A DNA stretch of 64,000 bases from Paracyclopina nana (GCA_019096065.1 JAGUCH010000002.1:6274501-6338500), one strand, 5' to 3'; positions 32,719 to 43,045 are shown, numbered from the stretch's first letter. Made by a program: numbers and translations. Notes: generated by a model from the sequence alone, not told the origin.

Positions 32719-34338
32719 ATGAGGTCGCCTTACTTTTTAGCCATTTTATGCGTGACCCTGATATGGCCTCTTTGCCATTGCAAGAAGAGCAAAAAATTGC
32801 AAGGTATGTTGCAAAAAGCTCAAGACAGCCATACGCCATCAAGAGTAAACATCGAATCAATTAAGAGTCAAGATGAAGAAGTGAGCTTCAACTTACCTGG
32901 GGTATTGCACAAGATCAAGCTTCCAGGTGAGGTCTATGAATATGAGGGAAAACACGCTACAATGACCTCAGAAGAGGCTATAGAGCTATGCGAGTCTGAT
33001 CCAGCTTGTGGAGGGTTTACTTTTAATGGCATTGACGTTCCTGGCAGAAAACATTTCATCTTCTTCCTCCACTTAGTACCACAACTTGGCAAAAATGCCG
33101 CAGCAGCAAATCCTTTCTGGACTTTGTACAGATCTAAAAAGAAAATCATTAAGTTGCCAGGAGCTCCTCTTGTCCAACACGAAAAAAGAATGGTGAAAGA
33201 AACCGATGAAATTAGAGCCCTTAGGCAATCTGCCATCGCTAACAAACACTTAGTCCAAGATTGGCCACAAGCTATAGATGAATTGGCTTCAGTTACTTTC
33301 GGTGACAATGGACCTATGACAGGAGAGAAGGCCTTTATCATGAAGGACCATGACTTCTCAGCCCCTACCACTACTTTGATCAATGTCTTGGCAAAATCAA
33401 ATCTTGTGTTTGATGGGTCAACCAAGCAATTTTGGCCTTGTTGCAAAAATTACTCAAAGCCCCTAGAAGACCCTGAGCTAAGATTTTATGACTTCCACGA
33501 CACCATTCAGACGGTTGATTGCGAAGGCCTCACAAAAAAAGAATTCGAGGAAACGTACGTAAGGCCAAAGGTTCCAGTTAAGGTGAAAAATTGCTTTTCG
33601 AACATTCCAAGGCCAGATCTACAAAGCATAATTTGGTCTGGGTCATACTACAGGCCAAATACAGCCAAAAAGTACTATTATGAAAGGGCAGTAGGTACCA
33701 AAGAGATGGAGAGATTGATCAAAGATGGGGCCACACTCGACCTCCAAGGCCAAATGCAAGAGGAAACACCTGTCATGAAAAGCCTCAAGTTCTTACCTGA
33801 TCACATTCTGAAGCACAGAGCAGACACATCATTCATCAGCTACAGCTCCAAAGGGACGGGAAGCCTTCATACCAAAGATTTAGGGGACACCTTCCAGCTT
33901 CAGCACGAAGGAGCACAATGGCTAGTGATTTTTCCTCCTGGAGTAGGAACGGTGGAATGCCGCAAAGGTTGTAGTGACAAAGTTCCACAAATATGGGAAG
34001 CTTCCACATGGTTCGACAACCTTCAGCCACAACTAATTGGGTTCAGTTCTTTTGGAAAACCTGTAGTCCAAACTAAAATGGAGGCCGGAGATCTTGTGTA
34101 CATCCCATCGGATGCTCACGCGTCTTCCTACGCTTTAGAAGACTCGATATCTGTGTCAAACTTCATCATGACTGTGGGAGGAATCGAGACAATTCACAAT
34201 GCGTTCCCTATTGAAGCTCATGAAATAATCAAATTAAGCGAAGATGACATGGCAATTTTCAAAGAGAGTGAGAGGCTCCAACATGAAAACATCAGAAGTG
34301 AGAAATTTGAATTTGATGGTGTGAATTTGAGGATCTAA
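32719..34338 (+). CDS. Secreted JmjC/cupin-like protein with apple-like N-terminal module
   Basis: Intronless, 539 aa. The signal peptide is MRSPYFLAILCVTLIWPLCHC. Residues about 70-135 (VYEYEGKHATMTSEEAIELCESDPACGGFTFNG) resemble a PAN/apple-type module. Residues about 190-500 look like a JmjC/cupin-8 domain: SLHTKDLGDTFQLQHEGAQWLVIFPPG aligns with the metal-binding strand, and DAHASSYALEDSISVSNF with the distal His strand. The usual HxD reads H-T-K with an Asp one residue late, so the Fe(II) site may be degenerate. No C-terminal KDEL-type signal is seen, so it is probably secreted or retained by other means. AATAAA (34337-34342) overlaps the stop. The exact subfamily is unknown. Confidence 0.75.
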   Translation: MRSPYFLAILCVTLIWPLCHCKKSKKLQGMLQKAQDSHTPSRVNIESIKSQDEEVSFNLPGVLHKIKLPGEVYEYEGKHATMTSEEAIELCESDPACGGFTFNGIDVPGRKHFIFFLHLVPQLGKNAAAANPFWTLYRSKKKIIKLPGAPLVQHEKRMVKETDEIRALRQSAIANKHLVQDWPQAIDELASVTFGDNGPMTGEKAFIMKDHDFSAPTTTLINVLAKSNLVFDGSTKQFWPCCKNYSKPLEDPELRFYDFHDTIQTVDCEGLTKKEFEETYVRPKVPVKVKNCFSNIPRPDLQSIIWSGSYYRPNTAKKYYYERAVGTKEMERLIKDGATLDLQGQMQEETPVMKSLKFLPDHILKHRADTSFISYSSKGTGSLHTKDLGDTFQLQHEGAQWLVIFPPGVGTVECRKGCSDKVPQIWEASTWFDNLQPQLIGFSSFGKPVVQTKMEAGDLVYIPSDAHASSYALEDSISVSNFIMTVGGIETIHNAFPIEAHEIIKLSEDDMAIFKESERLQHENIRSEKFEFDGVNLRI

Positions 34339-34342
34339 TAAA

Positions 34343-35035
34343 CTAGTGTCTGGCTTTTTTGTGCAAAGGCCTTAAATTGCTTTGCCTAGACAAGCCAATA
34401 CGAGGGGGCTTGTTTAAAAACCTAGGCATGGTGACTCCACATAGAGAGTGATAGATCATTTCCTCAACGTCTTCCTCTTGTTTCCTCTTATGGTCGTGCT
34501 TGGCTTTATCACTCACTACTAGCTTTTCATCCTCCTCCAAACATTGACGCTTTTGAGCATCCAAATCATAATTGGTTTCATACGACCGTTCAGAATAGCT
34601 AGGAACTTCTTGCCCGCATAGTAAATCTTGAGATTCAGTTGCATGTTCGGGCACACGTTGATAAGCGTCAATTTGGCCATCTTTATCGCAATCGACCCAA
34701 GATTTAGGCTCTTCAAGGTGGCTTTTGACTGGGGTAGAGGTGCAAAAATGAAAATCAACCTCTTCGCTTTCATAGCTATGCAAAGTCACGCATCCAGGTA
34801 CCAGTTGTAAATCAGGATCTAAACCTTCCTTGTCATAATGGTCTTGGTCATCAAAAATTTGAGCACGATTGATCACTTCAGTAATATTGAAAGAATCCTC
34901 CACTATCTTATCCATCGCTTGCTTCATAGCATCAGTGATTATCTCGTCAACAATTCCGACAGAGACCAGAGACGAATGAAAAATTTGATCGATCAACTGT
35001 TCCAATAGTGCTCCACAAATCTCCATTTTGCGCAT
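34343..35035 (-). CDS. Protein with RAD51AP1-like C-terminal RAD51-binding motif
   Basis: Intronless, 230 aa (or 227 from the second Met, MEICGALLEQL). The last 25 residues, PPRIGLSRQSNLRPLHKK, match the conserved C-terminal motif by which RAD51AP1 binds RAD51 (consensus R.GLSR.....LH). The N-terminal 50 residues are predicted helical; the middle is acidic and poorly conserved-looking, with a Lys/Arg-rich patch (KAKHDHKRKQEED). No other domain is visible. The gene is convergent with the JmjC-like gene; stop codons are 4 nt apart. Identity as a RAD51AP1 orthologue is an inference from one short motif. Confidence 0.55.
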   Translation of the reverse strand: MRKMEICGALLEQLIDQIFHSSLVSVGIVDEIITDAMKQAMDKIVEDSFNITEVINRAQIFDDQDHYDKEGLDPDLQLVPGCVTLHSYESEEVDFHFCTSTPVKSHLEEPKSWVDCDKDGQIDAYQRVPEHATESQDLLCGQEVPSYSERSYETNYDLDAQKRQCLEEDEKLVVSDKAKHDHKRKQEEDVEEMIYHSLCGVTMPRFLNKPPRIGLSRQSNLRPLHKKARH

Positions 35036-35462
35036 TTGATATTTACTGATCTGCCTGCTTTAACTTGATCCAAGTGCTAACTGAATTGAACTTAACTACC
35101 AATACCAGGCGAAAGCGGATTAGTGGTAATGGAACAAGAAAAATCTCACTTGAAAGCTTGAACAGAATTTCTGATCTGAATGTCATTTACCAAAAGCTTG
35201 AGTATACAGGAAATTATATTTTCTAATGGCTGAAATTAAAAATCCTAGAGGGGAAAGCCCAAAATGTTGAATTGTATCTGTTTATCGGTGAGCTTTAATG
35301 TGGTTGGTTCATCTTGACATTTTCTCGCTTGGGCCTAAAATTTGTCATCTCGATTCACTAGTAGTTGAACCGAGAAGCAAGAACTGAGCGGGCTCAGCAG
35401 ATTGACGACAAAAATATATTGTTTATAAAAGCGCGCCAATATTCAAATTGTTAAAATATTTA
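35036..35462. other. Intergenic, no gene seen
   Basis: About 430 bp between the RAD51AP1-like start (minus strand) and the NEDD1 stop. Likely the promoter of the former. No motif stands out. Confidence 0.4.
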
Positions 35463-37566
35463 TTAATTACTACTATTGGTGCTATCACCTTTCGTTTCAG
35501 TAAAATGTGCGACGAACGGAGTGTTTTTTAGCCTGGCATTTTCTTCACGCAGCCTTTCGACTTCTTCCAAAAGTGCCTCATTCACAGCATAATCTTTGAG
35601 CATAGTTTTAACCTCCATTTGCTGCCTCTGAAATGCCATTAGCATGTCGTAATGAAAATGCCACATTTGCTTCCTCATGTCGGAACAAAATTCATCCATT
35701 GCCTCCTCAACAGCATTTTGAACAAATTCGCGTTGGAATGCATCGAAATCACTAGTTGCCTTCTCACATTTAGATGTTGTTGCCCTACTTAAAGTAGGAC
35801 TGTTCATCCCTGACGAAAGGGCGTTTGGAAAGGCAGTAAGCAACGCTCTCACATCTACAGGCTCAGCAGGCTTCTTGGCTGACCCAGATTCTTGAGAGAG
35901 ATCAATTTTCGCCGCTTTGGGCATATAAAAAGGAGTTGTCGCAGAAATGACAACGGACTGCAGCCCAGAGAATGTGTCTTTATCAGAATTGCCCCCACTT
36001 ATTTTGAGTGTGTCTTGCCGGTTGGAATCTTCTTTAAAAAGCTCTTCTCTTCGCGGCTCTGCACTTTGATGTTTCAGTTCTGGCATGAACTCATTTTTAT
36101 CATTACCACTACAAGTTTGATGATTATCGTCGTCGAGAGTTTCTGCTTCCAAAGATGTTGGTTCGGAATCATTATGTATTGAGTATGCTGTGGTTGTCTT
36201 CGGGCTACTTCCCACCTCTTCACGAATGCTGGACAACTGTGGAGTGGTAGAAAACTTTTTTGCTCCTGATAGATTTGTCACTGGACTGATGAGGTTAAAC
36301 GAAGTCTCGCGTAGTGGCGAGAATACGCTGTCAGTTGACAATCGGGAGTGGGAAGACAACTGTGGCGTTGTAGCAAAATCACAGTAGCCCCCAATGTTGC
36401 TTGTATCCCTCAAGGGAGAAAACACTTGACTACCAAGGCTGGTATTGCTGTCCTCAGGTCTTTGATTTTCTTTCAGCGATATGCGTCTCACGCTGCTAGA
36501 AATGCTCGACATGCTTGATTTGCTCATGCTGGACAGCAAAGACGAGATATTGTTACGGTTTCCTCCTGGTTGAAATAGGACGGAGGATACAGCTGAATCG
36601 TGAGCTTCAAGAACCGCAACGGGAGACGTGAAAGATCTCAAATCGTACAAGTACACCAGGCCCTAAAAGAATAGATTCAGTTAGCACTGAATATACAATT
36701 CTGCAACGTGATTCAAGCCATGCTTGCTTCAAAGTTAATTTTAAATGTTGCACAATTACTTGAGATGTGCCGAGCACCAGATTGGTTCCGTCAAGGGCAA
36801 AATCCACCGATGTTAAAGGCAAGTCAGTGCATATTGTAGAAGCGGGCTTCTTTGTCATGGTGTCATAACAGACACACCTTTTGTCAAGGCCAGCAGAGAG
36901 TACGAGGACTTCATTGACAGGACTGAAAGCCAGACCTGACGAGGGGGCCTTGTGCTCCCTAAAAGCATGCAATTCCTTGCCAGCGTTGACATCCCACAAA
37001 GCGACAATTCCAGCATCTGAGCTCGCTCCAATCATAGAGTGCTTCACTCGGTTGAATTTGACCGCAGTGAGCGTAACGTCATCATTGGCAACTTTCAAAG
37101 TTTGGCTATAGGCTGGTTTTCCTGTCGAGGCATTGAGAATATAGAGACCTCCAGAGGCAGTGCCAGCAGCGATGTACTTGTCATTGTGATTCGTTGCAAG
37201 GCAGGTGACGTCATAAACTTTGCGAAAGTCTTGCCTGATCTTCTGCTTAGCAATGTCGTACAAAACGACACGATCCTCACCAGCAACACAGAGATATTTC
37301 TGGGAAGTCTTTGGATGCTGAATTGCTTGAATGTTTGAAAAGGGTCCGGCGATCTGAGATGTCGAGCAAACGGTGTTCCTCACTGTAGTTATGTTGATTT
37401 GGCCCGGGTTTCTAGTACCACAAGTGGCCAAGGAGGAGCCGTCATAACTCCAAGATGAGCAAGTCACTTTGCCCTGCTTCAAGATCTGGTGAGCTTTGGA
37501 GGCTTCCGGCAAAGACCAAATTGCGACGGTTTCACCACAAGTGGCCAACTTAACACTAGCATCCAT
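35463..37566 (-). CDS. NEDD1: NEDD1, gamma-tubulin ring complex targeting WD40 protein
   Basis: Two exons (37566-36760, 36662-35463) give 668 aa. The N-terminal WD40 propeller (about 1-300) begins with ATCGETVAIWSLPEA and includes KVTCSSWSYDGSSLATCG, IGASSDAGIVALWDVNAG, VNEVLVLSAGLDKRCVCYD and GLVYLYDLRSF. A Ser-rich linker follows, with repeated SPLR(D/E)TS motifs suggestive of mitotic phosphorylation. The C-terminal 90 residues are a helix (FQREFVQNAVEEAMDEF, LLEEVERLREENARLKNTPFV) that in NEDD1 binds gamma-tubulin. NEDD1 recruits gamma-TuRC to centrosomes and spindles. The first ATG of the frame is at 37566. Stop and AATAAA overlap on the minus strand (TTTATT at 35459-35464). Confidence 0.92.
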
Positions 37567-38149
37567 GATTTTTCGCAACTTTCTCAACCAAATGAACAGG
37601 TACGGAGTTCAAAATTCTGGCGGCTGATTTTGAGTCATTTGTTGACTGTTGCCTGCGGAGCGTAATAATTTAACACGAAATCACGCAACATCACAAAGCT
37701 GTAGCTCGTCATTTCCCAAAGTTTGTCCCTTAATTAGCTGAGAAAAGCCAATTGTACGTTCAAAATATTTTCAATTTTATTGCAAATAAAATTGCCAAGA
37801 CTTGTTTGCATTGATGATACGCGAATCAGCAATTGCTCTTAAGTTCCAAGATTTTAGTAGGAATTCAGTAGAAATTGATACGATAGTTAGAAATGATTCA
37901 AGTTGAGTATTGACATGAAATTAAAGCTTTTGGAGTTTGCATTGCATTCAATGGAGAAGGCTCCTAACCTACCTCCCTGACCACTTTTGAAGAATTATTG
38001 CGAAATTGTGGCGAAAAATCTTTTTGTTTGATAATTGATTTCAACCATCTGGCAACCCTGTCAGAGAGCGGCTTTCAAAGCTCAAAGCTGTACGCAAACA
38101 TCAACTCAATAGCCAACGCAAATTCTCTCTTATTTTTCTGGATTACAAA
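37567..38149. promoter_or_regulatory. Divergent promoter region NEDD1 / HMGXB4
   Basis: 583 bp between head-to-head housekeeping genes, AT-rich with no coding frame that resembles a protein family and no clear TATA box. Confidence 0.4.
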
Positions 38150-39155
38150 ATGGACAGCTCGAATGTATCAAGGTCGGGAAGAATTCGTAAAAAATCATCG
38201 AAATTGGCTGACTTCGAGTCGCCTGATGAAATTGAGGCTGTCAGCTCAGGGAAAAAAGTGATCACCAGGCCTCCAACTCAGGTAAGGTTTTGTCAATTTT
38301 GTTTTGCATGAAGTAACCTCCAGTATTTGCTCTCTTAAGGCGACTCCAAAGTCGACTGTCATGAGTTACAACGTGATCGACTCTGTGCCTCCAGACCAAC
38401 TTTTGGCCGAAGAAGATGACTTTGATAGTGAAGACCTCCTTGAGCCTGATGACCTCGAACTTACCGAGGCTGACCTCGAGGGATTGGACGATTTGGACCA
38501 GGACACTGATGAACAAATTGATGTTGAAGAGCCAGACACAGACGATGGAGGGCTCATGATTGATGAGGGTCCCAAACAGAGGAAAGGAAGCAAAAACATG
38601 GGCAAAGATAAACGGCTGTCGGCGTTCATGTTGTACGCCAAGAAAATGCGGCCCAAGGTTCTCATCTCCAACCCCAGTTTGGGATTTTCAGCGTTGACCA
38701 AAAAGTTAGGGGAAATGTGGTCCAATTTGCCCAACTCAGAAAAGGCCATTTGGAAAAGAAAGCTGGCATCTATGGCTAGAAATGTGGAGTCGCCTCAGCA
38801 AATGGTAAAACTTGTGGCACCCGTTCATCAGTCAAAGACTGCTGCTCCAACCATGCAAATTTTGGACCAAATAACATCAAACAGCTTCAAAGTGACTGGC
38901 ATTGCCCCAATTGATGCTGCTGCTCATTTGAAGCTTTTGGGCGAATCTCTGTCAGTTATAGGACAAAGGCTTACTGAGCATAAAGGACAAATTGCAGTTT
39001 CAGGCTCTTTGTCAGTTCTCCTAGATTCACTCTTGTGTGCTATGGGGCCTCTAGTTTGCATGACTAAGCAAGTCCCTCAGCTACAAAGAGCGATTCCTGA
39101 TGAGAAGTTGCACCGAATTTTGGATAATATTGCCTACATAATGCCCGGTCTTTAA
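38150..39155 (+). CDS. HMGXB4: HMG-box protein HMGXB4
   Basis: Two exons (38150-38281, 38340-39155) give 315 aa. An acidic region (about 55-110) precedes one HMG box (about 122-185: DKRLSAFMLYAKKMRPKVL, LTKKLGEMWSNLPNSEKAIWKRKL). The C-terminal 100 residues (AHLKLLGESLSVIGQRLTEHKGQIAVSGSLSVLLDSLLCAMGPLVC, ending LDNIAYIMPGL) are the hallmark of HMGXB4/HMG2L1. The human protein is about twice as long, the missing part being the low-complexity N-terminal half. HMGXB4 is a nuclear regulator reported in Wnt signalling and NURF association. The four-TM gene starts 106 bp downstream on the same strand. Confidence 0.92.
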
Positions 39156-39261
39156 ATACATGTTACCATTTTCGTAGCAGTTTTTTACCCAAAAGTGAAA
39201 GTGAGGTGCCTCTTTTTCTAATTTTTTTCTCGTGAAACGAGAGTGTGGTTAAGTGCTTAGG

Positions 39262-39783
39262 ATGCCTCAATCGAAGCAAGAAATAAATGCTAGCATTGCT
39301 CCCGTGGGGCTTATTCCCCTCGCCACGGGAACAGCATTTTTGATACTCGGAGCTAGAGGAGAGAATTCATGCCCAGGACACCCAAGCCTCCCCACTTTTC
39401 TTTTATTGGCTGGCACTTTTACGATTGGATTAGGAGTCATGGCTGCTGTGTGCAAAGTTATTGTCGAATTTGGTTTGCCAACAGGCAGGCCCATGATTGA
39501 ACAGGAAGAAAACGTCGTTTGGCTTTTGATGCGTTTCTCGCACTTCATGAGTGCCTGCCAAATTATGATTCTGGTCGTTGGAACCGTAATCATTGCACCC
39601 CTTGCCACTCAAATTCATCCATGGGACTATACGGATCCCACCGACAAATATTTTTGTGACTACGGAACAGTCATGTTTGCAGCAATTTTTTTTCCTTCGA
39701 TGTACCTCCTACTCTTTTTAACCGCCATTGCTTTGATAGCAATCCATTGTTACATAGAAGAAGATGATCAACTACCCACTTGA
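39262..39783 (+). CDS. Small four-pass membrane protein, TMEM272-like
   Basis: Intronless, 173 aa, start at MPQSKQEINAS. Four hydrophobic segments are visible (about 14-30, 44-66, 87-110, 133-160), with a conserved-looking GLIPLATGTAFLILGARGENSCPGHPSLPTFLLLAG start and CDYGTVMFAAIFF before the last helix. This layout is shared by arthropod transmembrane protein 272-like families of unknown function. The tail is acidic (IEEDDQLPT). Its stop lies 26 bp from the convergent MBTPS2 stop. Confidence 0.65.
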   Translation: MPQSKQEINASIAPVGLIPLATGTAFLILGARGENSCPGHPSLPTFLLLAGTFTIGLGVMAAVCKVIVEFGLPTGRPMIEQEENVVWLLMRFSHFMSACQIMILVVGTVIIAPLATQIHPWDYTDPTDKYFCDYGTVMFAAIFFPSMYLLLFLTAIALIAIHCYIEEDDQLPT

Positions 39784-39809
39784 TCATGATCAAATTGAGT
39801 TAATATATT

Positions 39810-41213
39810 TCAACTCTTCATTGCGAAAAAAGTCAAGCCAAGGTTAGCAATCAACAGTAAACTGCCAGAATGAACAAAAAATTTGGTAAGACAATCTATC
39901 CTCCATGACGAGTACGGACACATCCCCAACAAGGCTTGCACTACGTATTGGCCATCCAGCATTGCACATGGAATTATATTGATTAAGGCAAGTGCCAGCG
40001 AAAAGGATGTGATGTAGTATAACGACTTCTCAATGGTCAACGGCAGGCTAAGAGGCCATTTTTCATTTTTGATCACATACTCAGTTACAGAGTCCACACC
40101 TTTATGCAGATCAGTCAGTGATCCTATAAATAGGAAATCTTTCTGCTTCATTCGTCGGAAATGCCACAAAGTTTCACGTGGAAAAGCCAGATCTGGTGTA
40201 AGGCAATCTTCATGATCTTGGCAGGCAGAACTCAGGCAGAACGCACTGCTCATGTTGAGCGTATCCCTGACGGGCATGCAGACCTCAGAATTTATCACTC
40301 CTTTGAATCCAAGGAAGCTAGCATTGTTTTTGCAACAATCTGAGCATTGCAATTGGTCAATGGTATCTAAACTCACACAATAGCCTTTTTGTGCCTTGGC
40401 CTCCTGTCGGAGGCAACTATAGAAATCAGCTATTTTGAACACTTTGCAGTCATTGACTGACAATACAACATCTCCAGATTTGAGCCCATCGGCCACTGAT
40501 GTGTTCGGGCTTACATCAACTACTGTTACACCAGCCTGATGGAGATAACATGGGCTTAGAATTGTTGGCAGACAGAGCATGAGCAAAAATGCTACTACCG
40601 CAAGCACAAGGTTGTGCCACACTCCTGCGGTGTAGATCTTAAGCTGCTCTCTTTTGGACAAAGATGTCAACTCCGAAGTTGACATGTCCACAAACGCTGC
40701 TGGAACTACAAAGAAAATCATAACCCCGTAGCCCAAAAGTTTAACGTCATGACAATCGGCTGCCAGAGCATGGCCAAGCTCATGGAAAATTGTGCACACA
40801 AAGAGGCTGAATCCGTATATGCCTGCTTCTGACATTGGGAACGTCACGCCAGGAATGACAGGCTGAAAAATGAGGTCTTCCCTCCTCACTTTAACAGGAC
40901 TTGAACTGATTTCTTCAGGGGTTGCGAACAAAATTTGGATAAGCTTGAAGAGGTTGACGACAAGAAAACACACAGATGGCAGCACAAGCAGAACCGAGAC
41001 AACGGTGCCAACTTTGTACCACGATTTGCATCTTCTGATGGTGGGAATGTTAGTGACCCATCGACCTCTGGCTGATGATGAGATCTTGATTTGGAAGAGG
41101 CCAATATCGAGGCCAAACTTTTCATACACTCTCTCGCATCCCTCATGCCAGTAAAGCTTGCATAGAAATAAGGCAGCATAAGCCGCCACCAAAACGCTAC
41201 AAAACGTCCACAT
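39810..41213 (-). CDS. MBTPS2: Site-2 protease MBTPS2
   Basis: Intronless, 467 aa. Intramembrane zinc metalloprotease that releases SREBP and ATF6 transcription factors in the Golgi. The zinc motif HELGH is at residues 144-148 and the third ligand in AMLDGQYVVQAL near 427. Between them lie membrane helices and a PDZ-like loop (VTVVDVSPNTSVADGLKSGDVVLSVNDCKVF) followed by a Cys-rich luminal stretch (CSDCCKNN, CLSSACQDHEDC). N-terminal helices flank TPEEISSSPVKVRREDLIFQPVIPGV, a family signature. It is slightly shorter than human (519). Its ATG follows the DCTN5 stop by 2 nt on the same strand, so it has no room for its own promoter. Confidence 0.95.
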   Translation of the reverse strand: MWTFCSVLVAAYAALFLCKLYWHEGCERVYEKFGLDIGLFQIKISSSARGRWVTNIPTIRRCKSWYKVGTVVSVLLVLPSVCFLVVNLFKLIQILFATPEEISSSPVKVRREDLIFQPVIPGVTFPMSEAGIYGFSLFVCTIFHELGHALAADCHDVKLLGYGVMIFFVVPAAFVDMSTSELTSLSKREQLKIYTAGVWHNLVLAVVAFLLMLCLPTILSPCYLHQAGVTVVDVSPNTSVADGLKSGDVVLSVNDCKVFKIADFYSCLRQEAKAQKGYCVSLDTIDQLQCSDCCKNNASFLGFKGVINSEVCMPVRDTLNMSSAFCLSSACQDHEDCLTPDLAFPRETLWHFRRMKQKDFLFIGSLTDLHKGVDSVTEYVIKNEKWPLSLPLTIEKSLYYITSFSLALALINIIPCAMLDGQYVVQALLGMCPYSSWRIDCLTKFFVHSGSLLLIANLGLTFFAMKS

Positions 41214-41215
41214 TT

Positions 41216-41886
41216 TTACTCTAGTTGAGGAGTAAAGTGCGTGTAGTAGTTTTTGGTGAAGTCCATCATGATGTCTTGCGTATTTTCGGGTAGCTCTCCC
41301 ACCCTTTTAGCTGGGGAACCAGCAAACCGAGTAAAAGTAGGAACAACAGTTTCTGGAGGGACTACTGAGTTGTCTTCAATGTAGCAGCAGTCCTTGAGAA
41401 CGCAGCGTCGTCCCTGCGATATAGAACATAGAATTAGATGAATGCTCTGAAAATAAGAGCTTTCTTACAATTATCACGTTCTTCCCGATGTAAACGTACG
41501 AACTGACAACAGCAGCATTGACGACGGAGCCTTCGCCGATGAAAACGTGATCCCCAATTTGGAGGGGAAAGAATGCAACACCTTTGCTAAACTTTTTGAA
41601 GGGAGGGCGGATCACGGCCTTTGAACTGATCACACAATGTCGACCGACCCGCACGTTGGCCAAGTCTCCTCTTATGATTGCCTCTGATTGGACAATATTC
41701 TTGCCGTTTAAAACGATATTTTGGGAGCCACAAAGGACGGACTGGCGGCTCACACGATTTCCCGAAGCCTTGAAAACAAAACATGAGTTTTCCGTCAAAT
41801 TGCAGTACTTGGTGTAACATAATTGATTTCAAACTTACAGTCTCAATGTATTCAGCTTTCTTGAATGGAATGTCTGGTAGCTCCAT
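41216..41886 (-). CDS. DCTN5: Dynactin subunit 5 (p25)
   Basis: Three exons (41886-41839, 41768-41469, 41413-41216) give 181 aa, matching human 182. A left-handed beta-helix (hexapeptide repeat) subunit of the dynactin pointed-end complex that links dynein to cargo. Recognisable: [75 protein letters not shown] and [25 protein letters not shown]. The stop TAA at 41218-41216 is separated from the MBTPS2 ATG by only AA, giving TAAAAATG. No polyadenylation signal separates the genes. Confidence 0.95.
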
Positions 41887-42148
41887 AATGCAATTTGATC
41901 ATGACAAGTACTTGATCAAATCAAAGCAACATTCCCAGCTTTTAAATATGTGTTGTTTTCATGAAGTTGGAGTCTAAACTAGCGGACTAAGCACAGAGTT
42001 GCAGTCGCAGCCGTGCAGCTGAGGCAATGTTTACCAAAATTTCTGAACCCCAGAGCTGCCAGATGCAAAAAGGCCTTATTGAAAATTGCTGAGAACTCTC
42101 AGTAATTAACTGTCAAGTGTCAAATTGAACGGATTCATCGCTAACAAT

Positions 42149-42511
42149 ATGGAGGTATCGAACGAACTTGAGTCTGAAATGGAGGCCATCTTGTGGCGCA
42201 AGACTGAGTTCTTGAGATTGAAGCTTATTTTGGCCCAGATCATGCTCAATGCTTCCAAAGAACTGACTTCTCGAGAGAACTGGATCAAAGAAGAGCTTGA
42301 GAAAATCAATCAGGATTTGTTGACGGAAAAAAGCAAATTACCATCCAAACCCCAAATTGAGGTGGGGGCGGACAACTGCACCGAAATTAAGTCAAAAAAA
42401 TCTGTTAAGCGGAAAAAAGCATTCGTTGATGACGAACCCGGCTGGGAGAATAACCCAAATGCCTTGAAAGAGCATGCAGAAAACGTTAACATTGAAAATA
42501 TAAAGACTTGA
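42149..42511 (+). CDS. Small coiled-coil protein of unknown function (120 aa)
   Basis: Start MEVSNELESEMEAILWRK. Residues 1-60 are a strong amphipathic helix with many Leu/Glu/Lys (FLRLKLILAQIMLNASKELTSRENWIKEELEKINQDLL). The tail is polar with a basic patch (KSKKSVKRKKAFVDDEPGW). No signal peptide or membrane segment. The frame is complete, and the gene is divergent from DCTN5 (262 bp gap). I do not recognise the family. Confidence 0.5.
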   Translation: MEVSNELESEMEAILWRKTEFLRLKLILAQIMLNASKELTSRENWIKEELEKINQDLLTEKSKLPSKPQIEVGADNCTEIKSKKSVKRKKAFVDDEPGWENNPNALKEHAENVNIENIKT

Positions 42512-42736
42512 GCTAACTTTGTACCCTAGAACGTAAAAGTTTAAAGTAAGCCTCTGGCAGCTTCACCTTTCATTAATCAGTAGTCAATCAGAGATTTAGC
42601 TTAACCAGTTCTGAGTTGAAACATCAGAAACTGATATGCCATGGAGAGAAGTGGTATGAACAGATTGGCTGAAGTTGTCATCTTTGAGTCACCATGATGG
42701 CTATGAGAAGAATTCCTCCTTGATAATTGTAAGATA

Positions 42737-43045
42737 ATGAGTGATCAGCTCGGTAAAAAAGACAAGAGCTTGAGGGAGCTTCAAATGTAGCTATATAGCC
42801 ATACAAACTTTGGCATAAAGCTCAAGGCTGTACAGAATGAGCTAAGACTTACGCTTGATGCGAAGTCAGAATTGCATGCTTTTCTGAGCACCAAAAAGAG
42901 CAATATTATGGCTCTACCGCCCGAGCTAACTAGCACAAAGCGTGAATTGAATGTGATGCAAAACAAGCTTCATGAAAATTGCCATAATGACAGTAATAAT
43001 GTGATCACGTATATTCAAGTGCCAACAAAGATGGAAAAAAGGTAG
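42737..43045 (+). pseudogene. Coiled-coil reading frame with one internal stop, possible decayed gene
   Basis: ATG at 42737 opens a 102-codon frame interrupted only by TAG at codon 18 (42788-42790). Downstream it reads KLKAVQNELRLTLDAKSELHAFLSTKK, ELTSTKRELNVMQNKLHENC, a leucine-zipper-like heptad pattern, and ends at 43043-43045, immediately next to the DeSI-PUL stop. No close family is recognised. It could be a decayed host gene, or chance. Confidence 0.3.
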
